Origin: Elioraea sp.
GTDB taxonomy: Bacteria > Pseudomonadota > Alphaproteobacteria > Acetobacterales > Acetobacteraceae
NCBI RefSeq assembly: GCF_022842375.1
Contig: NZ_JALHPR010000029.1
Location: forward strand, 1-58,234
DNA length: 58,234 bases
Direction of reading: 5' to 3'
Shown piece after piece: positions 34,651 to 42,912 of the stretch. Under the pieces are notes generated by a model, which saw only the letters and a program-made list of their open reading frames with translations, did not search any database and was not told the DNA's origin. Position 1 is the stretch's first letter. The number at the start of each line of letters is the position of its first letter. Made by a program: the position numbers and the translations under genes.

Positions 34651-35310
34651 ATGGACGCGGACATACCGCGCGCCGAAAGGCTGGGCGCCGAAAGGCTGGG
34701 CGCCGAACGATTGGGCGCCGAACGATTGGGCGCCGTGGAGCGGGCCGTCGCCGCGCCCGCCCATACGCCGACGCTTGCTGTCGAGCGCCTGACGGCGTTG
34801 ACGGACGAGGCGCTGGCGGAGCTGTGCGAGGCCTCCGCCGCCGCGATCATGGATGGCGGCGGCTTCGGCTGGGTGAAGCCACAGCCGCGCGAGGTGCTGG
34901 CCCGCTACTGGCGCGGCGTGATCCTGGTGCCCGAGCGTGAGCTGTTCGTCGCCAGGCTCGACGGCGCGATCGTGGGCTCGGCCCAGCTCGTGCGCCCGCC
35001 GCGGAACAACGAGGCGCAGGCCTTCGCCGCGACCCTGATGCATTTCTTCATCGCCCCCTATGCCCGCGGCTTCGGGCTTGCGCGGATGCTGATCGGCCGC
35101 GTCGAGGAAGGCGCCCGCGCACTCGGCTACAAGGTCCTGAACCTCGACGTGCGCGAGACGCAGACGGGCGCGATCGCGCTATTCGAGGGGCTGGGCTTCG
35201 TGCGCTGGGGCACCCACCCGGCCTATGCGCATGTGGGCGGGACGGTGATCGCCGGGCATTTCTACCACAAGCTGCTCGAAGCCAAGCCGGGCCGGAAGCC
35301 GCGCGGCTGA
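34651..35310 (+). CDS. GNAT-family N-acetyltransferase with ERLGA repeat N-terminus
   Basis: ATG 34651 follows a strong GAGGAGGAGGAAAC site and gives 219 residues. After an N-terminal segment containing four consecutive ERLGA units, the GNAT fold appears: [43 protein letters not shown], with the acetyl-CoA loop and [12 protein letters not shown]. Its substrate is unknown. It interrupts the hisH-hisA pair, and the downstream hisA begins 13 bases after its stop. Confidence 0.88.
   Translation: MDADIPRAERLGAERLGAERLGAERLGAVERAVAAPAHTPTLAVERLTALTDEALAELCEASAAAIMDGGGFGWVKPQPREVLARYWRGVILVPERELFVARLDGAIVGSAQLVRPPRNNEAQAFAATLMHFFIAPYARGFGLARMLIGRVEEGARALGYKVLNLDVRETQTGAIALFEGLGFVRWGTHPAYAHVGGTVIAGHFYHKLLEAKPGRKPRG
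34675..34734. repeat. Four 15-base tandem units (ERLGA codons)
   Basis: GAAAGGCTGGGCGCC occurs at 34675-34689 and 34690-34704, and GAACGATTGGGCGCC at 34705-34719 and 34720-34734. The pairwise structure suggests two rounds of duplication. The units stay in frame within the acetyltransferase gene. Confidence 0.9.
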
Positions 35311-35323
35311 TGCCCCCCTTCAG

Positions 35324-36049
35324 ATGACGCTCACCCTCTTCCCCGCGATCGACCTCAAGGGCGGGCAATGCGTGCGGCTGAAGCGCGGCGACATGGACCA
35401 GGCGACGGTGTACGCCGACGACCCGGCCGCCCAGGCGCGGGCCTGGCAGGCAGCGGGCTTCGGCTGGCTGCATGTGGTGGACCTTGATGGCGCCTTCGCG
35501 GGCGAGAGCCGCAACACCGGGGCGGTCCGCGCCATCCTCGGCGCCGTCACGATCCCGGTGCAGTTGGGCGGCGGCATCCGCGACCTCGCCGGCATCGAGG
35601 CCTGGCTGGGCGAGGGGGTCGCGCGCGTCATCCTCGGCTCGGCGGCGGCGAAGAACCCTGGGCTGACGCGCGAGGCCTGCCGACTGTTCCCCGGCCGCAT
35701 CGTGCTCGGCATCGACGCGCGCGACGGCATGGTCGCGACCGAGGGCTGGGCAGAGGCCGGCAGCGTCTCGGCGCTGGACCTTGCCGCGATGTACCGGGAT
35801 GCGGGGGCCGCGGCGATCGTCTTCACCGATATCGGGCGGGACGGGATGCTGGCCGGGCTCAACATCGCAGCGACCGAGGCGATGGCGCGCGCGGTGCCGA
35901 TCCCGGTGATCGCCTCGGGTGGCTTGGCCTCGGTGGACGATGTGCGCGCGGTGCGTGCCTCGCCGGCCGGGATCGCGGGTGTGATCCTCGGCCGCGCGCT
36001 CTATGACGGGCGCATCACGCCGGACGAGGCGATCGCCGCGGCGGCATAG
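35324..36049 (+). CDS. hisA: ProFAR isomerase
   Basis: The protein has 241 residues. The catalytic aspartates lie in [15 protein letters not shown] and [12 protein letters not shown]. The phosphate-binding loops VQLGGGIRD and [13 protein letters not shown] are present. It is a TIM barrel performing the Amadori rearrangement in histidine synthesis. A 206-base gap separates it from hisF, in which no gene is seen; the gap holds a short T-rich run (CTGTTTTTTCG near 36142) but no clear promoter. Confidence 0.97.
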   Translation: MTLTLFPAIDLKGGQCVRLKRGDMDQATVYADDPAAQARAWQAAGFGWLHVVDLDGAFAGESRNTGAVRAILGAVTIPVQLGGGIRDLAGIEAWLGEGVARVILGSAAAKNPGLTREACRLFPGRIVLGIDARDGMVATEGWAEAGSVSALDLAAMYRDAGAAAIVFTDIGRDGMLAGLNIAATEAMARAVPIPVIASGGLASVDDVRAVRASPAGIAGVILGRALYDGRITPDEAIAAAA

Positions 36050-36255
36050 GACCGCTGCTTCCACCCATCGGCGCCATCCGGACGTATCGCGAATTTGTCG
36101 TGACAGCCGGACGACCGCACCGCCCTGCATCCCACTGTTACTGTTTTTTCGTTTGCGGCGCGGACACTGCCAGCGCATAGCAACCGCCCCGCCCAACCAT
36201 CCCTGTGTTGCGCGGGCTCCGGAGACGCAAGCGACAGCGGGATGTTGCCAGCAGA

Positions 36256-37029
36256 ATGTTGACCGTGCGGATCATTCCCTGCCTCGACGTGAAGGACGGG
36301 CGCGTCGTCAAGGGCATCAACTTCGTCGATCTGCGCGATGCGGGCGACCCGGTCGAGCAGGCACGCCTCTACGACGCCGCCGGGGCGGACGAGCTCTGCT
36401 TCCTCGACATCACCGCGAGCCACGAGAACCGCGGCACCATCCTCGACATCGTCTCGCGCACGGCCGAGCAGGTGTTCATGCCGCTCACCGTCGGCGGCGG
36501 GGTGCGCGAGGTGGGGGATTTCCGCGCGCTGCTCCTCGCCGGGGCGGACAAGGTGAGCGTGAACTCCGCCGCCGTCGCCCGCCCCCTGCTCATCGCCGAG
36601 GCCGCCGACAAATGCGGCAGCCAGTGCGTCGTCGTCGCGATCGATGCGCGGCGCCGGGCGGATGGGCGCGGGTTCGAGGTCTACACCCATGGCGGGCGGA
36701 AGCCGACGGGGATCGACGCCGTCGAATGGGCCGCGCGCGTGGCCGATCTCGGTGCGGGCGAGATCCTGCTCACCTCGATGGATCGTGACGGAACGGGCAA
36801 GGGCTTCGACCTCGACCTCACCCGCTCGGTGGCCGATGCGGTGCCGGTGCCGGTGATCGCCTCGGGCGGTGTCGGCCGCGTCGAGGATTTTGCCGACGGT
36901 GCCAAGGCCGGCGCGACAGGGCTGCTCGCGGCGAGCGTGTTCCATTTCGGCCAGTTCTCGATCGCCGATGCGAAGGCGGCGGTGGCGCGTGCCGGGCTTC
37001 CCGTCCGCCACGTGGCCGAGGTGGCCTGA
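36256..37029 (+). CDS. hisF: Imidazole glycerol phosphate synthase, cyclase subunit
   Basis: The protein has 257 residues from ATG 36256. [20 protein letters not shown] contains the first catalytic Asp, and [10 protein letters not shown] the second. LTVGGGVRE and VIASGGVG are the phosphate loops. It joins HisH to make IGP and AICAR. hisE starts 3 bases after its stop. Confidence 0.97.
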   Translation: MLTVRIIPCLDVKDGRVVKGINFVDLRDAGDPVEQARLYDAAGADELCFLDITASHENRGTILDIVSRTAEQVFMPLTVGGGVREVGDFRALLLAGADKVSVNSAAVARPLLIAEAADKCGSQCVVVAIDARRRADGRGFEVYTHGGRKPTGIDAVEWAARVADLGAGEILLTSMDRDGTGKGFDLDLTRSVADAVPVPVIASGGVGRVEDFADGAKAGATGLLAASVFHFGQFSIADAKAAVARAGLPVRHVAEVA

Positions 37030-37032
37030 GCG

Positions 37033-37593
37033 ATGGCCAAGCCCGTGAAGAAGCCGGCGAAGAAGCCGGCGAACAAGGCCCAGAAGAATTCCTCGAAGGC
37101 ATCCTCCAAGAAACCGTCGAAGAATTCCGCGAAGAAGCCACCGAAGAAGGCCGCCAAGGCGCAGGCCAACCAGCTTCCCGTGAAGGCGCCGGTGCCGCCG
37201 CCGATGCCCGGGCCTGATGGTCTGATCCTCGACAGGCTCTGGGCCACCGTCATGTCCCGCCGCGACGCCGACCCGGATGTGTCGCATTCCGCCCGCCTGC
37301 TCTCGCGCGGCACGGCGAAGGTGGCGCAGAAGCTTGGCGAGGAGGCGGTGGAGGCGGTGATCGAGGCGACCCTCGGCAACCGCGCGGCGCTGATCGGCGA
37401 AAGTGCCGATATGCTCTATCACCTCATGGTCGTCTGGGTTGATGCCGGCATCCGCCCCGAGGAAGTGTGGGCCGAGCTCGAGCGGCGCGAGGCGATCAGC
37501 GGCATCGCCGAGAAGGCGGCGCGCGCGCGCGCCCTGAAGCTCCGCGCCATCGCCCGTCGCGGCCCGGCGGTGCGCACGTCGAAGCTCTGGTAG
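37033..37593 (+). CDS. hisE: Phosphoribosyl-ATP pyrophosphohydrolase with a lysine-rich N-terminal tail
   Basis: The protein has 186 residues, against ~105-110 for ordinary HisE. The catalytic domain (about 68-170) has the metal-binding helices [13 protein letters not shown] and [14 protein letters not shown]. The first ~55 residues are Lys/Pro/Ala/Ser-rich ([28 protein letters not shown]), like histone H1 or AlgP tails. That extension is not needed for the pyrophosphohydrolase reaction and may bind nucleic acids. The tail contains 12-base internal repeats. Confidence 0.93.
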   Translation: MAKPVKKPAKKPANKAQKNSSKASSKKPSKNSAKKPPKKAAKAQANQLPVKAPVPPPMPGPDGLILDRLWATVMSRRDADPDVSHSARLLSRGTAKVAQKLGEEAVEAVIEATLGNRAALIGESADMLYHLMVVWVDAGIRPEEVWAELERREAISGIAEKAARARALKLRAIARRGPAVRTSKLW

Positions 37594-37671
37594 ACGATCT
37601 TCCTCTCTGGAACCCGGGCGGTGCACACTCCGGCATCCGCCACCGCCGAGGTTCGCCCCGAGAGGTTTGCC

Positions 37672-38058
37672 ATGCCCGTCTCCGGCCTGCCGCCCTATGA
37701 CCCCGCCAACATCTTCGCCCGCATCCTCCGCGGTGAAATCCCCGCGAAGAAAGTCGCGGAAACCGAGCACGCGCTTGCCTTCCACGACATCGCACCCCAG
37801 GCGCCGGTGCACGTGCTCGTGGTGCCGAAGCGCGCCTATGTCTCGCTGGCCGATTTCGCCGCCACGGCGTCCGACGCCGAGATCGCCGGGTTCTGGCGCC
37901 TGGTCGCGTCGGTGGCGAAGGAGCTGACGCTCGAGCTCTCCGGCTACCGCGTGCTCACCAACATGGGCGTGCATGGCCACCAGGAAGTGCCGCATTTCCA
38001 TGTGCACCTGTTCGGCGGCCGCCCGCTCGGGCGGATGGTGCCGAGCGGGGAGGGGTGA
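37672..38058 (+). CDS. HIT-domain protein (HinT-like nucleotide hydrolase)
   Basis: The protein has 128 residues from ATG 37672, preceded by GAGAGG. NIFARILRGEIPAKKVAET and the triad motif HFHVHLFGGRPLG are diagnostic. It hydrolyses phosphoramidates or adenylated small molecules. Presence after hisE is a conserved arrangement in alphaproteobacteria. Confidence 0.95.
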   Translation: MPVSGLPPYDPANIFARILRGEIPAKKVAETEHALAFHDIAPQAPVHVLVVPKRAYVSLADFAATASDAEIAGFWRLVASVAKELTLELSGYRVLTNMGVHGHQEVPHFHVHLFGGRPLGRMVPSGEG

Positions 38059-38075
38059 ACGGGATCCGCCGTCGC

Positions 38076-38136
38076 TGGGGCGACCAGATCTGGGGCGACC
38101 AGACCTGGGGCGATCAGATCTGGGGGCGACCAGACC
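38076..38136. repeat. Tandem array of four ~15-base units downstream of HIT gene
   Basis: TGGGGCGACCAGATC is repeated with small variation at 38076-38090, 38091-38105, 38106-38120 and 38121-38136. The last unit has one extra G. In the frame of a GTG at 38055 that overlaps the HIT stop, the first units read WGDQI, WGDQT, WGDQI. That frame has no recognisable continuation. Confidence 0.85.
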
Positions 38137-38171
38137 TGTGGCCAAACGGCAACGTGTTCGCGCAGGCGTTG

Positions 38172-38211
38172 AGCCTGGCTGGGCAGTTGCTTGATAAACA
38201 ACACCCAGGCT
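38172..38211. promoter_or_regulatory. Hairpin before the BON lipoprotein gene
   Basis: AGCCTGG (38172-38178) pairs with CCAGGCT (38205-38211), and GTTG (38186-38189) with CAAC (38199-38202), around an AT-rich loop. CTGGGCAG is also directly repeated on both sides. It ends 16 bases before the next ATG and could affect translation or terminate the upstream transcript. Confidence 0.4.
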
Positions 38212-38227
38212 GGGCAGACTGTGCGGC

Positions 38228-39001
38228 ATGCGTGCCGGTTCCGCCTCCCTGCTCCTGCTGCTCGCGCTCGCCGCCCCAGGCTGTGCGCCGCTCATCACGC
38301 CGCTCGGCGTGGCACTCACCGCAGGCGCCACGGGCGGGACGATGGCGATGCAGGAACGCGGCCTCGGTGGCGGGATCGAGGACAATTCGATCGCACTCAG
38401 CATCAACGACGCCTGGCTGAAGGACGACCCGGCCATCTTCCGCAAGGTGAGCACCTCCATCCATGACGGAATGGTCGTCCTGACCGGCAGCGTCACCTAT
38501 CGCGAGACCGCCAAGCGGGCGGAGACGATCGCCGCCGGCGTCGAGGGCGTGCGATCGGTGACCAATCACATCCGCGTCGACCGTGAGCCCGGCCTCGGCA
38601 CCGCTGCATCCGACCGCTGGATCACCACGAAGCTGCGGGCGGAGCTCACCTTCGCCTCCGACGTGAACGCGGTGAACTACGCCTTCGACACGATCGCCGG
38701 CACGGTGTTCATTTCCGGCGTCGCGCGCGACCAGGCAGAGCTTGACCGCGTCGTGTCGCGCGTGAAGCGCACCGGCGGGGTGCGCGATGTCGTCACCGCC
38801 GTCAGGCTGCGCACCGAGCCGCTTCCCCCGAAGCACGCCGCCCGCCGCAGCGTGGCCCCCTCGGCCCTCCCCCCAGCTTCCACAACCCCTGCTTCCACCA
38901 CCCCTGGCCCGACCAGCCATGCGCCCACCAGCTACGCCGCCGCGGCGCCAAGGGCCGTAGGCGCCGCCGTGACCGCCGAGCCTTTGCCGCCGCTGCGATG
39001 A
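38228..39001 (+). CDS. BON-domain lipoprotein
   Basis: The protein has 257 residues. The lipobox LALAAPGC gives a lipid anchor at Cys19. Two BON domains follow, one with HDGMVVLTGSVTYRETAKRAE and VTNHIRV, the other with NYAFDTIAGTVFISGVARDQAELDRV. The C-terminal ~50 residues are Pro/Ser/Thr/Ala-rich. The protein resembles OsmY/DolP-type envelope proteins that bind phospholipids. Its last bases overlap the next start (ATGA). Confidence 0.9.
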   Translation: MRAGSASLLLLLALAAPGCAPLITPLGVALTAGATGGTMAMQERGLGGGIEDNSIALSINDAWLKDDPAIFRKVSTSIHDGMVVLTGSVTYRETAKRAETIAAGVEGVRSVTNHIRVDREPGLGTAASDRWITTKLRAELTFASDVNAVNYAFDTIAGTVFISGVARDQAELDRVVSRVKRTGGVRDVVTAVRLRTEPLPPKHAARRSVAPSALPPASTTPASTTPGPTSHAPTSYAAAAPRAVGAAVTAEPLPPLR

Positions 39002-39831
39002 GCGATGCCGCGAAGGACGACGCGCGTGCCGTGCTCGCCAGGCTTGGCACGGCCGATGACGATGGGCTCGACATCGCCGAGGCAGCCCTGGCCTTCGCCA
39101 TCATCGACCGGCCCGACGCACCCATCGCCCCCGTGCGCGCGCACCTCGCCCAACTCATCCGCGCTGGGGCAACGCTCGCCGGCAATCGCGGGGCGGAGGA
39201 GCGCGCGCTCGCGCTGAGGGGACTGGTCTGCGGCGGCCACGGCTATACCGGCGACCGCGACACCTATGACGACCCGGCCAATGCCAACCTCATCAGCGTG
39301 GTCGAGCGTCGCCGTGGCCTGCCCGTGGCCCTTGGAATCATCTGGCTGCACACGGCCGCGGCTGCCGGCTTCGATGCCTGGGGCATCGACTTCCCCGGGC
39401 ACTTCCTCCTCGGCATCGGCGGCCACGGGGAAAGTGGCCATGGGGAAAGCGTGGTGATCGATGTGTTCGATTCCGGTACGATCCGGGAGGAGGATGAGCT
39501 CGCCGCCCTGCTCGCCCGCGTGGCCGGGCCGGCCGCAAGGCTTGGGCCCGACCATCTGCGGCCGATGACGGCGCGCCAGGTCCTGCTCAGGCTCCAGAAC
39601 AACATCCGTTTGCGGCGGGTCGCCGCCGGCGCGCTCGACACGGCCCTTGCGGCGGCGGAGGACATGCTGCTGCTGGCGCCCTATTCAGCGCCGCTTTGGC
39701 GCGAGGCGGCGCTGCTGGCGGAGCGTGCGGGCCAGAAGCGCGCTGCCATCAATGCGTGGGAGCGGCTGCGCGGCTTCGGCAGTGCCGAAGCCGGCGAGGC
39801 CCTGGCGCGGCTCAGGCGCCAGATGAACTGA
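38998..39831 (+). CDS. SirB1-family transglutaminase-like/tetratricopeptide protein
   Basis: The protein has 277 residues. The N-terminal SirB1 domain has YDDPANANLISVVERRRGLPVALGIIWLHTAAAAGFDAWGIDFPGHFLLGI, characteristic of SirB1/transglut_core2 proteins; the usual nucleophilic Cys is not obvious. A TPR-like C-terminus follows (LAAAEDMLLLAPYSAPLWREAALLAERAGQKRAAINAWERL). A tandem GHGES repeat sits in the middle. The role is unknown; it is coupled to the BON lipoprotein gene. Confidence 0.85.
   Translation: MSDAAKDDARAVLARLGTADDDGLDIAEAALAFAIIDRPDAPIAPVRAHLAQLIRAGATLAGNRGAEERALALRGLVCGGHGYTGDRDTYDDPANANLISVVERRRGLPVALGIIWLHTAAAAGFDAWGIDFPGHFLLGIGGHGESGHGESVVIDVFDSGTIREEDELAALLARVAGPAARLGPDHLRPMTARQVLLRLQNNIRLRRVAAGALDTALAAAEDMLLLAPYSAPLWREAALLAERAGQKRAAINAWERLRGFGSAEAGEALARLRRQMN
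39421..39450. repeat. 15-base tandem duplication (GHGES codons)
   Basis: GGCCACGGGGAAAGT (39421-39435) and GGCCATGGGGAAAGC (39436-39450) match at 13 of 15 bases and remain in frame within the SirB1-like gene. Confidence 0.85.
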
Positions 39832-39845
39832 GTCCGGATCTGACG

Positions 39846-39918
39846 TGTCGGAATCACTGACAGCTTCGGGGCTGCTTCCCACCGAACCCCGTGGCACCCT
39901 GTCGGATTTCCTTACAGC
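39846..39918. promoter_or_regulatory. Two 19-base palindromic repeats, candidate activator sites
   Basis: TGTCGGAATCACTGACAGC (39846-39864) and TGTCGGATTTCCTTACAGC (39900-39918) match at 15 of 19 bases. Each is a TGTC/GACA-type imperfect palindrome. They are 54 bases apart, about five helical turns, and lie 50-120 bases upstream of a sigma-54-like promoter, the usual place for enhancer-binding proteins. Confidence 0.6.
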
Positions 39919-39965
39919 GGCGATCCCCTGCAAAGAATTTGACGCCGAATCAACGCACTGAGGTT

Positions 39966-39981
39966 TGGCACGGAGTGTGCA
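39966..39981 (+). promoter_or_regulatory. Sigma-54 (-24/-12) promoter of PEP-CTERM gene 3
   Basis: TGGCACG (39966-39972), four bases, then GTGCA (39977-39981), with the invariant GG (39967-39968) and GC (39979-39980) exactly 10 bases apart. Only one base of the core (T to G before TGC) differs from the RpoN consensus. Transcription would start about 40 bases before the ATG at 40034. Confidence 0.7.
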
Positions 39982-40033
39982 GCGCCCACACGAGTTGGTG
40001 AGTGCCAACATATTGTGACTGGGGGGACACCTG

Positions 40034-40726
40034 ATGAGCTTCATTCGTACCATTGCGCTGGCCGGCGCCTTCGCGACGACGGTCTCTTTCGCGGCGAACG
40101 CTGCGATCTCGATCAGCGCGTCGATCGTGCCGAACCCGACTGCCACGAACGTGCCCTTCACGCTCGAGAGCCTCGGCTCCGGCGGGACCGCCGGCAAGGT
40201 CGCGGGCGCGACGAGCCCGTTCAACACCGGTAGCGGCGTCGTGGCGACGTTCACGGGCAACTCAGGCATCTATGTCGGTGATGTCGGCGGCGTCACCCGC
40301 TCGCCGCTGCGCAGCGCTGGCGGCGCGGCGACGAACGAGTGGTACTTCAATGCCCGCGCCAACAGCGGCTATGTCGAGCTGAAGCTCCCCACCGCCGTAA
40401 CGACGTTCAACCTGCTCTGGGGTTCGGCTGACACGGGTGCCACCTACAACCGCGTCACGATCAGCGTGCTTGGCGAGTCGGTCACCGGCAGCCAGATCAT
40501 CGCGGCCGCCGGTGGCGCGGCACCTGGCGGGCCCGTCGTTCCCGGGACGACCAACATCGCGGTGACGCTGACCAGCGACACCGCCTTCGACACGATCCGC
40601 TTCACCGCCACCCAGGAAGCCTTCGAGTTCCTGACGGGCGTTCCGGTTCCCGAGCCTGCGTCTCTCGCGCTGCTCGGCATGGGGCTGCTCGGCCTCGGCG
40701 CTGCTGCCCGCCGCCGCCGCGCCTGA
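40034..40726 (+). CDS. PEP-CTERM sorting domain protein 3
   Basis: The protein has 230 residues. A signal peptide (SFIRTIALAGAFATTVSFAANA) leads to a beta-rich domain with Npu-like segments (NEWYFNARANSGYVELKLP). The C-terminus has VPEP, LALLGMGLLGLGAA and RRRR. It would be exported and cleaved by an exosortase encoded elsewhere. Unlike the two genes near 4-5 kb, its upstream region shows sigma-54 features. A strong terminator follows. Confidence 0.92.
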   Translation: MSFIRTIALAGAFATTVSFAANAAISISASIVPNPTATNVPFTLESLGSGGTAGKVAGATSPFNTGSGVVATFTGNSGIYVGDVGGVTRSPLRSAGGAATNEWYFNARANSGYVELKLPTAVTTFNLLWGSADTGATYNRVTISVLGESVTGSQIIAAAGGAAPGGPVVPGTTNIAVTLTSDTAFDTIRFTATQEAFEFLTGVPVPEPASLALLGMGLLGLGAAARRRRA

Positions 40727-40752
40727 CGCGATCCGCCTTCAGCCTGCCGGAA

Positions 40753-40776
40753 AAGGGCGGCCTTCGGGCCGCCCTT
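40753..40776 (+). terminator. Rho-independent terminator after PEP-CTERM gene 3
   Basis: A perfect 10-base stem AAGGGCGGCC/GGCCGCCCTT encloses a TTCG tetraloop and is followed by CGCTTTTC. It sits 27 bases after the stop codon and could also serve the convergent TetR gene. Confidence 0.88.
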
Positions 40777-40836
40777 CGCTTTTCTGCGGCGGCGTCCGGC
40801 GGCACAGTACCGCCCCTCACCCCGGCGCGGCCGCGC

Positions 40837-41430
40837 TCAGCCGGCCGGCAGCAGCCCCTCGGCGGCGGCGAGCGCGAACAGGTCGGCCGTCGCATCCTCT
40901 GGTGTGACGCGCGAGAACGGCGGCAGCATCTGCCCCGCAAGCCCGTCGATCAGTGCCGAAAGCCGCCGCGCCGCGCCGGCGGGATCGGCGCAGCGCATCT
41001 CGCCCGCAGCGACGCCGCGGGCGACCAGCGCCGACAGCCGCGTCTGCCAGGCGAGCATCTGCGCCGCGCACGCCTCGGCGATGGCAGGGTCGTCACGCGC
41101 CACCGTCCAGGCATCGAACCAGGTGCGCCAGGTATCGTCGGTCGCATCCGTCAGCACATCGGCCAGGAAGCGCCGCAGCGTCTCCGCCGCGCCGATCCCC
41201 TCATCCATGACGAAGGCCGAGGCGAGGTCACGCTCGGCGATCCGAAGGAACGCGGCGGCGCGCAGCGCGCGGGCCGACGGGAAATAGTGAAACAGGATGC
41301 CGACGGAGAGGCCGAGGCGCGTCGTGACGTCCCGCGTCGTCCAGGCCTCCAGCCCGTTCTGCAGGATGGCCGCGCAGGCCGCCTCCAGGATCTCCTCCCG
41401 CCTGTCGCCGGCAGGCTTGCGCACGCTCAT
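40837..41430 (-). CDS. TetR-family transcriptional regulator
   Basis: The protein has 197 residues from ATG 41430. The N-terminal HTH reads EEILEAACAAILQNGLEAWTTRDVTTRLGLSVGILFHYFPSARALRAAAF, a TetR fold of the BetI-like type. The C-terminal ligand domain is helical. It is divergent from the flavin oxidase gene. Two abutting 16-base palindromes lie between the starts and are the likely operators, so it probably represses the oxidase and itself. Confidence 0.93.
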   Translation of the reverse strand: MSVRKPAGDRREEILEAACAAILQNGLEAWTTRDVTTRLGLSVGILFHYFPSARALRAAAFLRIAERDLASAFVMDEGIGAAETLRRFLADVLTDATDDTWRTWFDAWTVARDDPAIAEACAAQMLAWQTRLSALVARGVAAGEMRCADPAGAARRLSALIDGLAGQMLPPFSRVTPEDATADLFALAAAEGLLPAG

Positions 41431-41458
41431 CGCCTCTCCGATTGACCCGGTCCCCAAT

Positions 41459-41490
41459 TTGAGCGTATGTTCAATTGAGCGGTTGTTCAA
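41459..41490. promoter_or_regulatory. Twin TetR operator
   Basis: TTGAGCGTATGTTCAA (41459-41474) is followed immediately by TTGAGCGGTTGTTCAA (41475-41490). They match at 14 of 16 bases, and each is an imperfect TTGA-N8-TCAA palindrome. They lie between the divergent TetR and oxidase starts. Confidence 0.75.
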
Positions 41491-41514
41491 TAGCATCTCT
41501 CGAACATCAACCTG

Positions 41515-42828
41515 ATGGAGATCCCTGTGTCTGCCCCTCTCGACGTCGTGGTCGTCGGTGCCGGTTTCGCCGGCCTGGCCGCGACGCAGGCCCTCGAGGC
41601 CGCCGGTTGCCGGACAGCCCTTCTCGAGGCGCTCGAACGGCCCGGGGGGCGGGCGGAAACGGTCATCGGGGCTGACGGCAGCGCCTGGGATGCCGGCGCG
41701 CAGTTCATCAACGGCGACATGCGGCGCGTGCTTGGGCTGGCCAGGCGCTTCGGGCTCGGCCTCGTCGCCGCTCCCGTCGGCGGACGCTCGGCGGTGCACG
41801 CCCCCGGGGCCGGCCACGCGCAGGTGCGGCTTGCCCTCGCCGAGGCTGAGGCGTTCGAGGCTGCCGTGATCGCCGGGGCCGGCCGCGTCGACGACGCGGC
41901 CTCGCTCGCCGATCTCGTCGGCGCGGAACGCCTCTCTCCGCTCGGTCGCTCCGTCATCCGTTCCGCCATCGCGGAACTCTGCTGCGCTGCCCCGGAGGAC
42001 GTGTCGGCTGCCTGGGCGGCCGAGGGCGACGCGCGATACGGCAGCGACCGTGACGACGTGGAATTCTTCCTCCGCGAAGGCTTCGGTGGCCTCGCCGCGG
42101 CGCTGGCAGCGTCGCTGCGGAGCGCGCCGCGCCTCGGCACCCCCGTGCTCGGCCTCGGCGAAGGGACCGGCACGGTCCAGGTGCACACGCCGCGCGGCAC
42201 GCTCGTCGCCGCCGCAGTGGTGCTCGCCGTGCCGATGGCGCGCGCCGCGCGCCTCGCCCCGCCAAGCCTGCCGGCAGAAGCCCGCGCGGCGCTGGCCGGG
42301 TTCCGCGAGGGCGCAGTGATCAAGCTCGCGCTCCGCTACGCCGAGCCGTTCTGGCGCTATGGCGGGTTCGCGGGGAACCTCCGCTCCGCCGCGCTGCCGG
42401 GCCTCTGGTTCGGCGACACGTCGACCGGCGAAGGCGGGACCCTCACCGCGCTCGCCGGCGGTCCGCTTGCGCGGGAACTCGCAGCACTGCCGGCGGAGGC
42501 ACGCATCTCCCGCATCGCCGCGGCGGCGGCCGAGGGGTTCGGCGTGGCCGCGCCGCCGCTGCTGTCCTGCGATGAGCGGCTTTGGCTCGACCACCCGACG
42601 CTCGGCGGCGGCTACTCCGGGCACCGTGCCGCTGGCGCTCCCTCCGGCGCCGAGGCGGCGTTGACGCGGCTCGACGGCCCCATCGTGTTTGCCGGCACCG
42701 ACCTCGCGGCCGACTTCCCCGGCTTCGTCGAAGGCGCGATCGCCTCAGGCGAGGCGGCGGCCGCGCGCGTGCTCGGCAAGCTCGGCGGCGCGCCGCGTGC
42801 GCGGCAGGGTGCGCTGCTCGCCGCCTGA
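41515..42828 (+). CDS. FAD-dependent amine oxidase-like protein
   Basis: The protein has 437 residues. The dinucleotide fold VVVVGAGFAGLAATQALEAAGCRTALLEALERPGGRAET and the GG-type DAGAQFINGD are classic for monoamine oxidase/phytoene-desaturase-like flavoproteins. The closing segment IVFAGTDLAADFPGFVEGAIASGEAAA matches the FAD-binding C-terminus. The substrate is unknown. The divergent TetR gene suggests inducibility by its substrate. GTG 41527 is an alternative start. Confidence 0.88.
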   Translation: MEIPVSAPLDVVVVGAGFAGLAATQALEAAGCRTALLEALERPGGRAETVIGADGSAWDAGAQFINGDMRRVLGLARRFGLGLVAAPVGGRSAVHAPGAGHAQVRLALAEAEAFEAAVIAGAGRVDDAASLADLVGAERLSPLGRSVIRSAIAELCCAAPEDVSAAWAAEGDARYGSDRDDVEFFLREGFGGLAAALAASLRSAPRLGTPVLGLGEGTGTVQVHTPRGTLVAAAVVLAVPMARAARLAPPSLPAEARAALAGFREGAVIKLALRYAEPFWRYGGFAGNLRSAALPGLWFGDTSTGEGGTLTALAGGPLARELAALPAEARISRIAAAAAEGFGVAAPPLLSCDERLWLDHPTLGGGYSGHRAAGAPSGAEAALTRLDGPIVFAGTDLAADFPGFVEGAIASGEAAAARVLGKLGGAPRARQGALLAA

Positions 42829-42912
42829 GGCCTCGCGCCTGAGGCCTCCCGCTTGCGCGGGCCGCCGCGCGCGGCCAAGGTCGCGCCGCCGCAATTGAGC
42901 CCGGGGGAAGCC

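Noticed and set aside
38076-38136. CRISPR-like array
   Set aside because: The units are only 15 bases and directly adjacent with no spacers, so this is a simple tandem repeat.
36001-38496. An 831-residue minus-strand frame across hisF, hisE and the HIT gene
   Set aside because: It is an antisense shadow. The plus-strand genes carry full sets of catalytic motifs and the minus translation has none.
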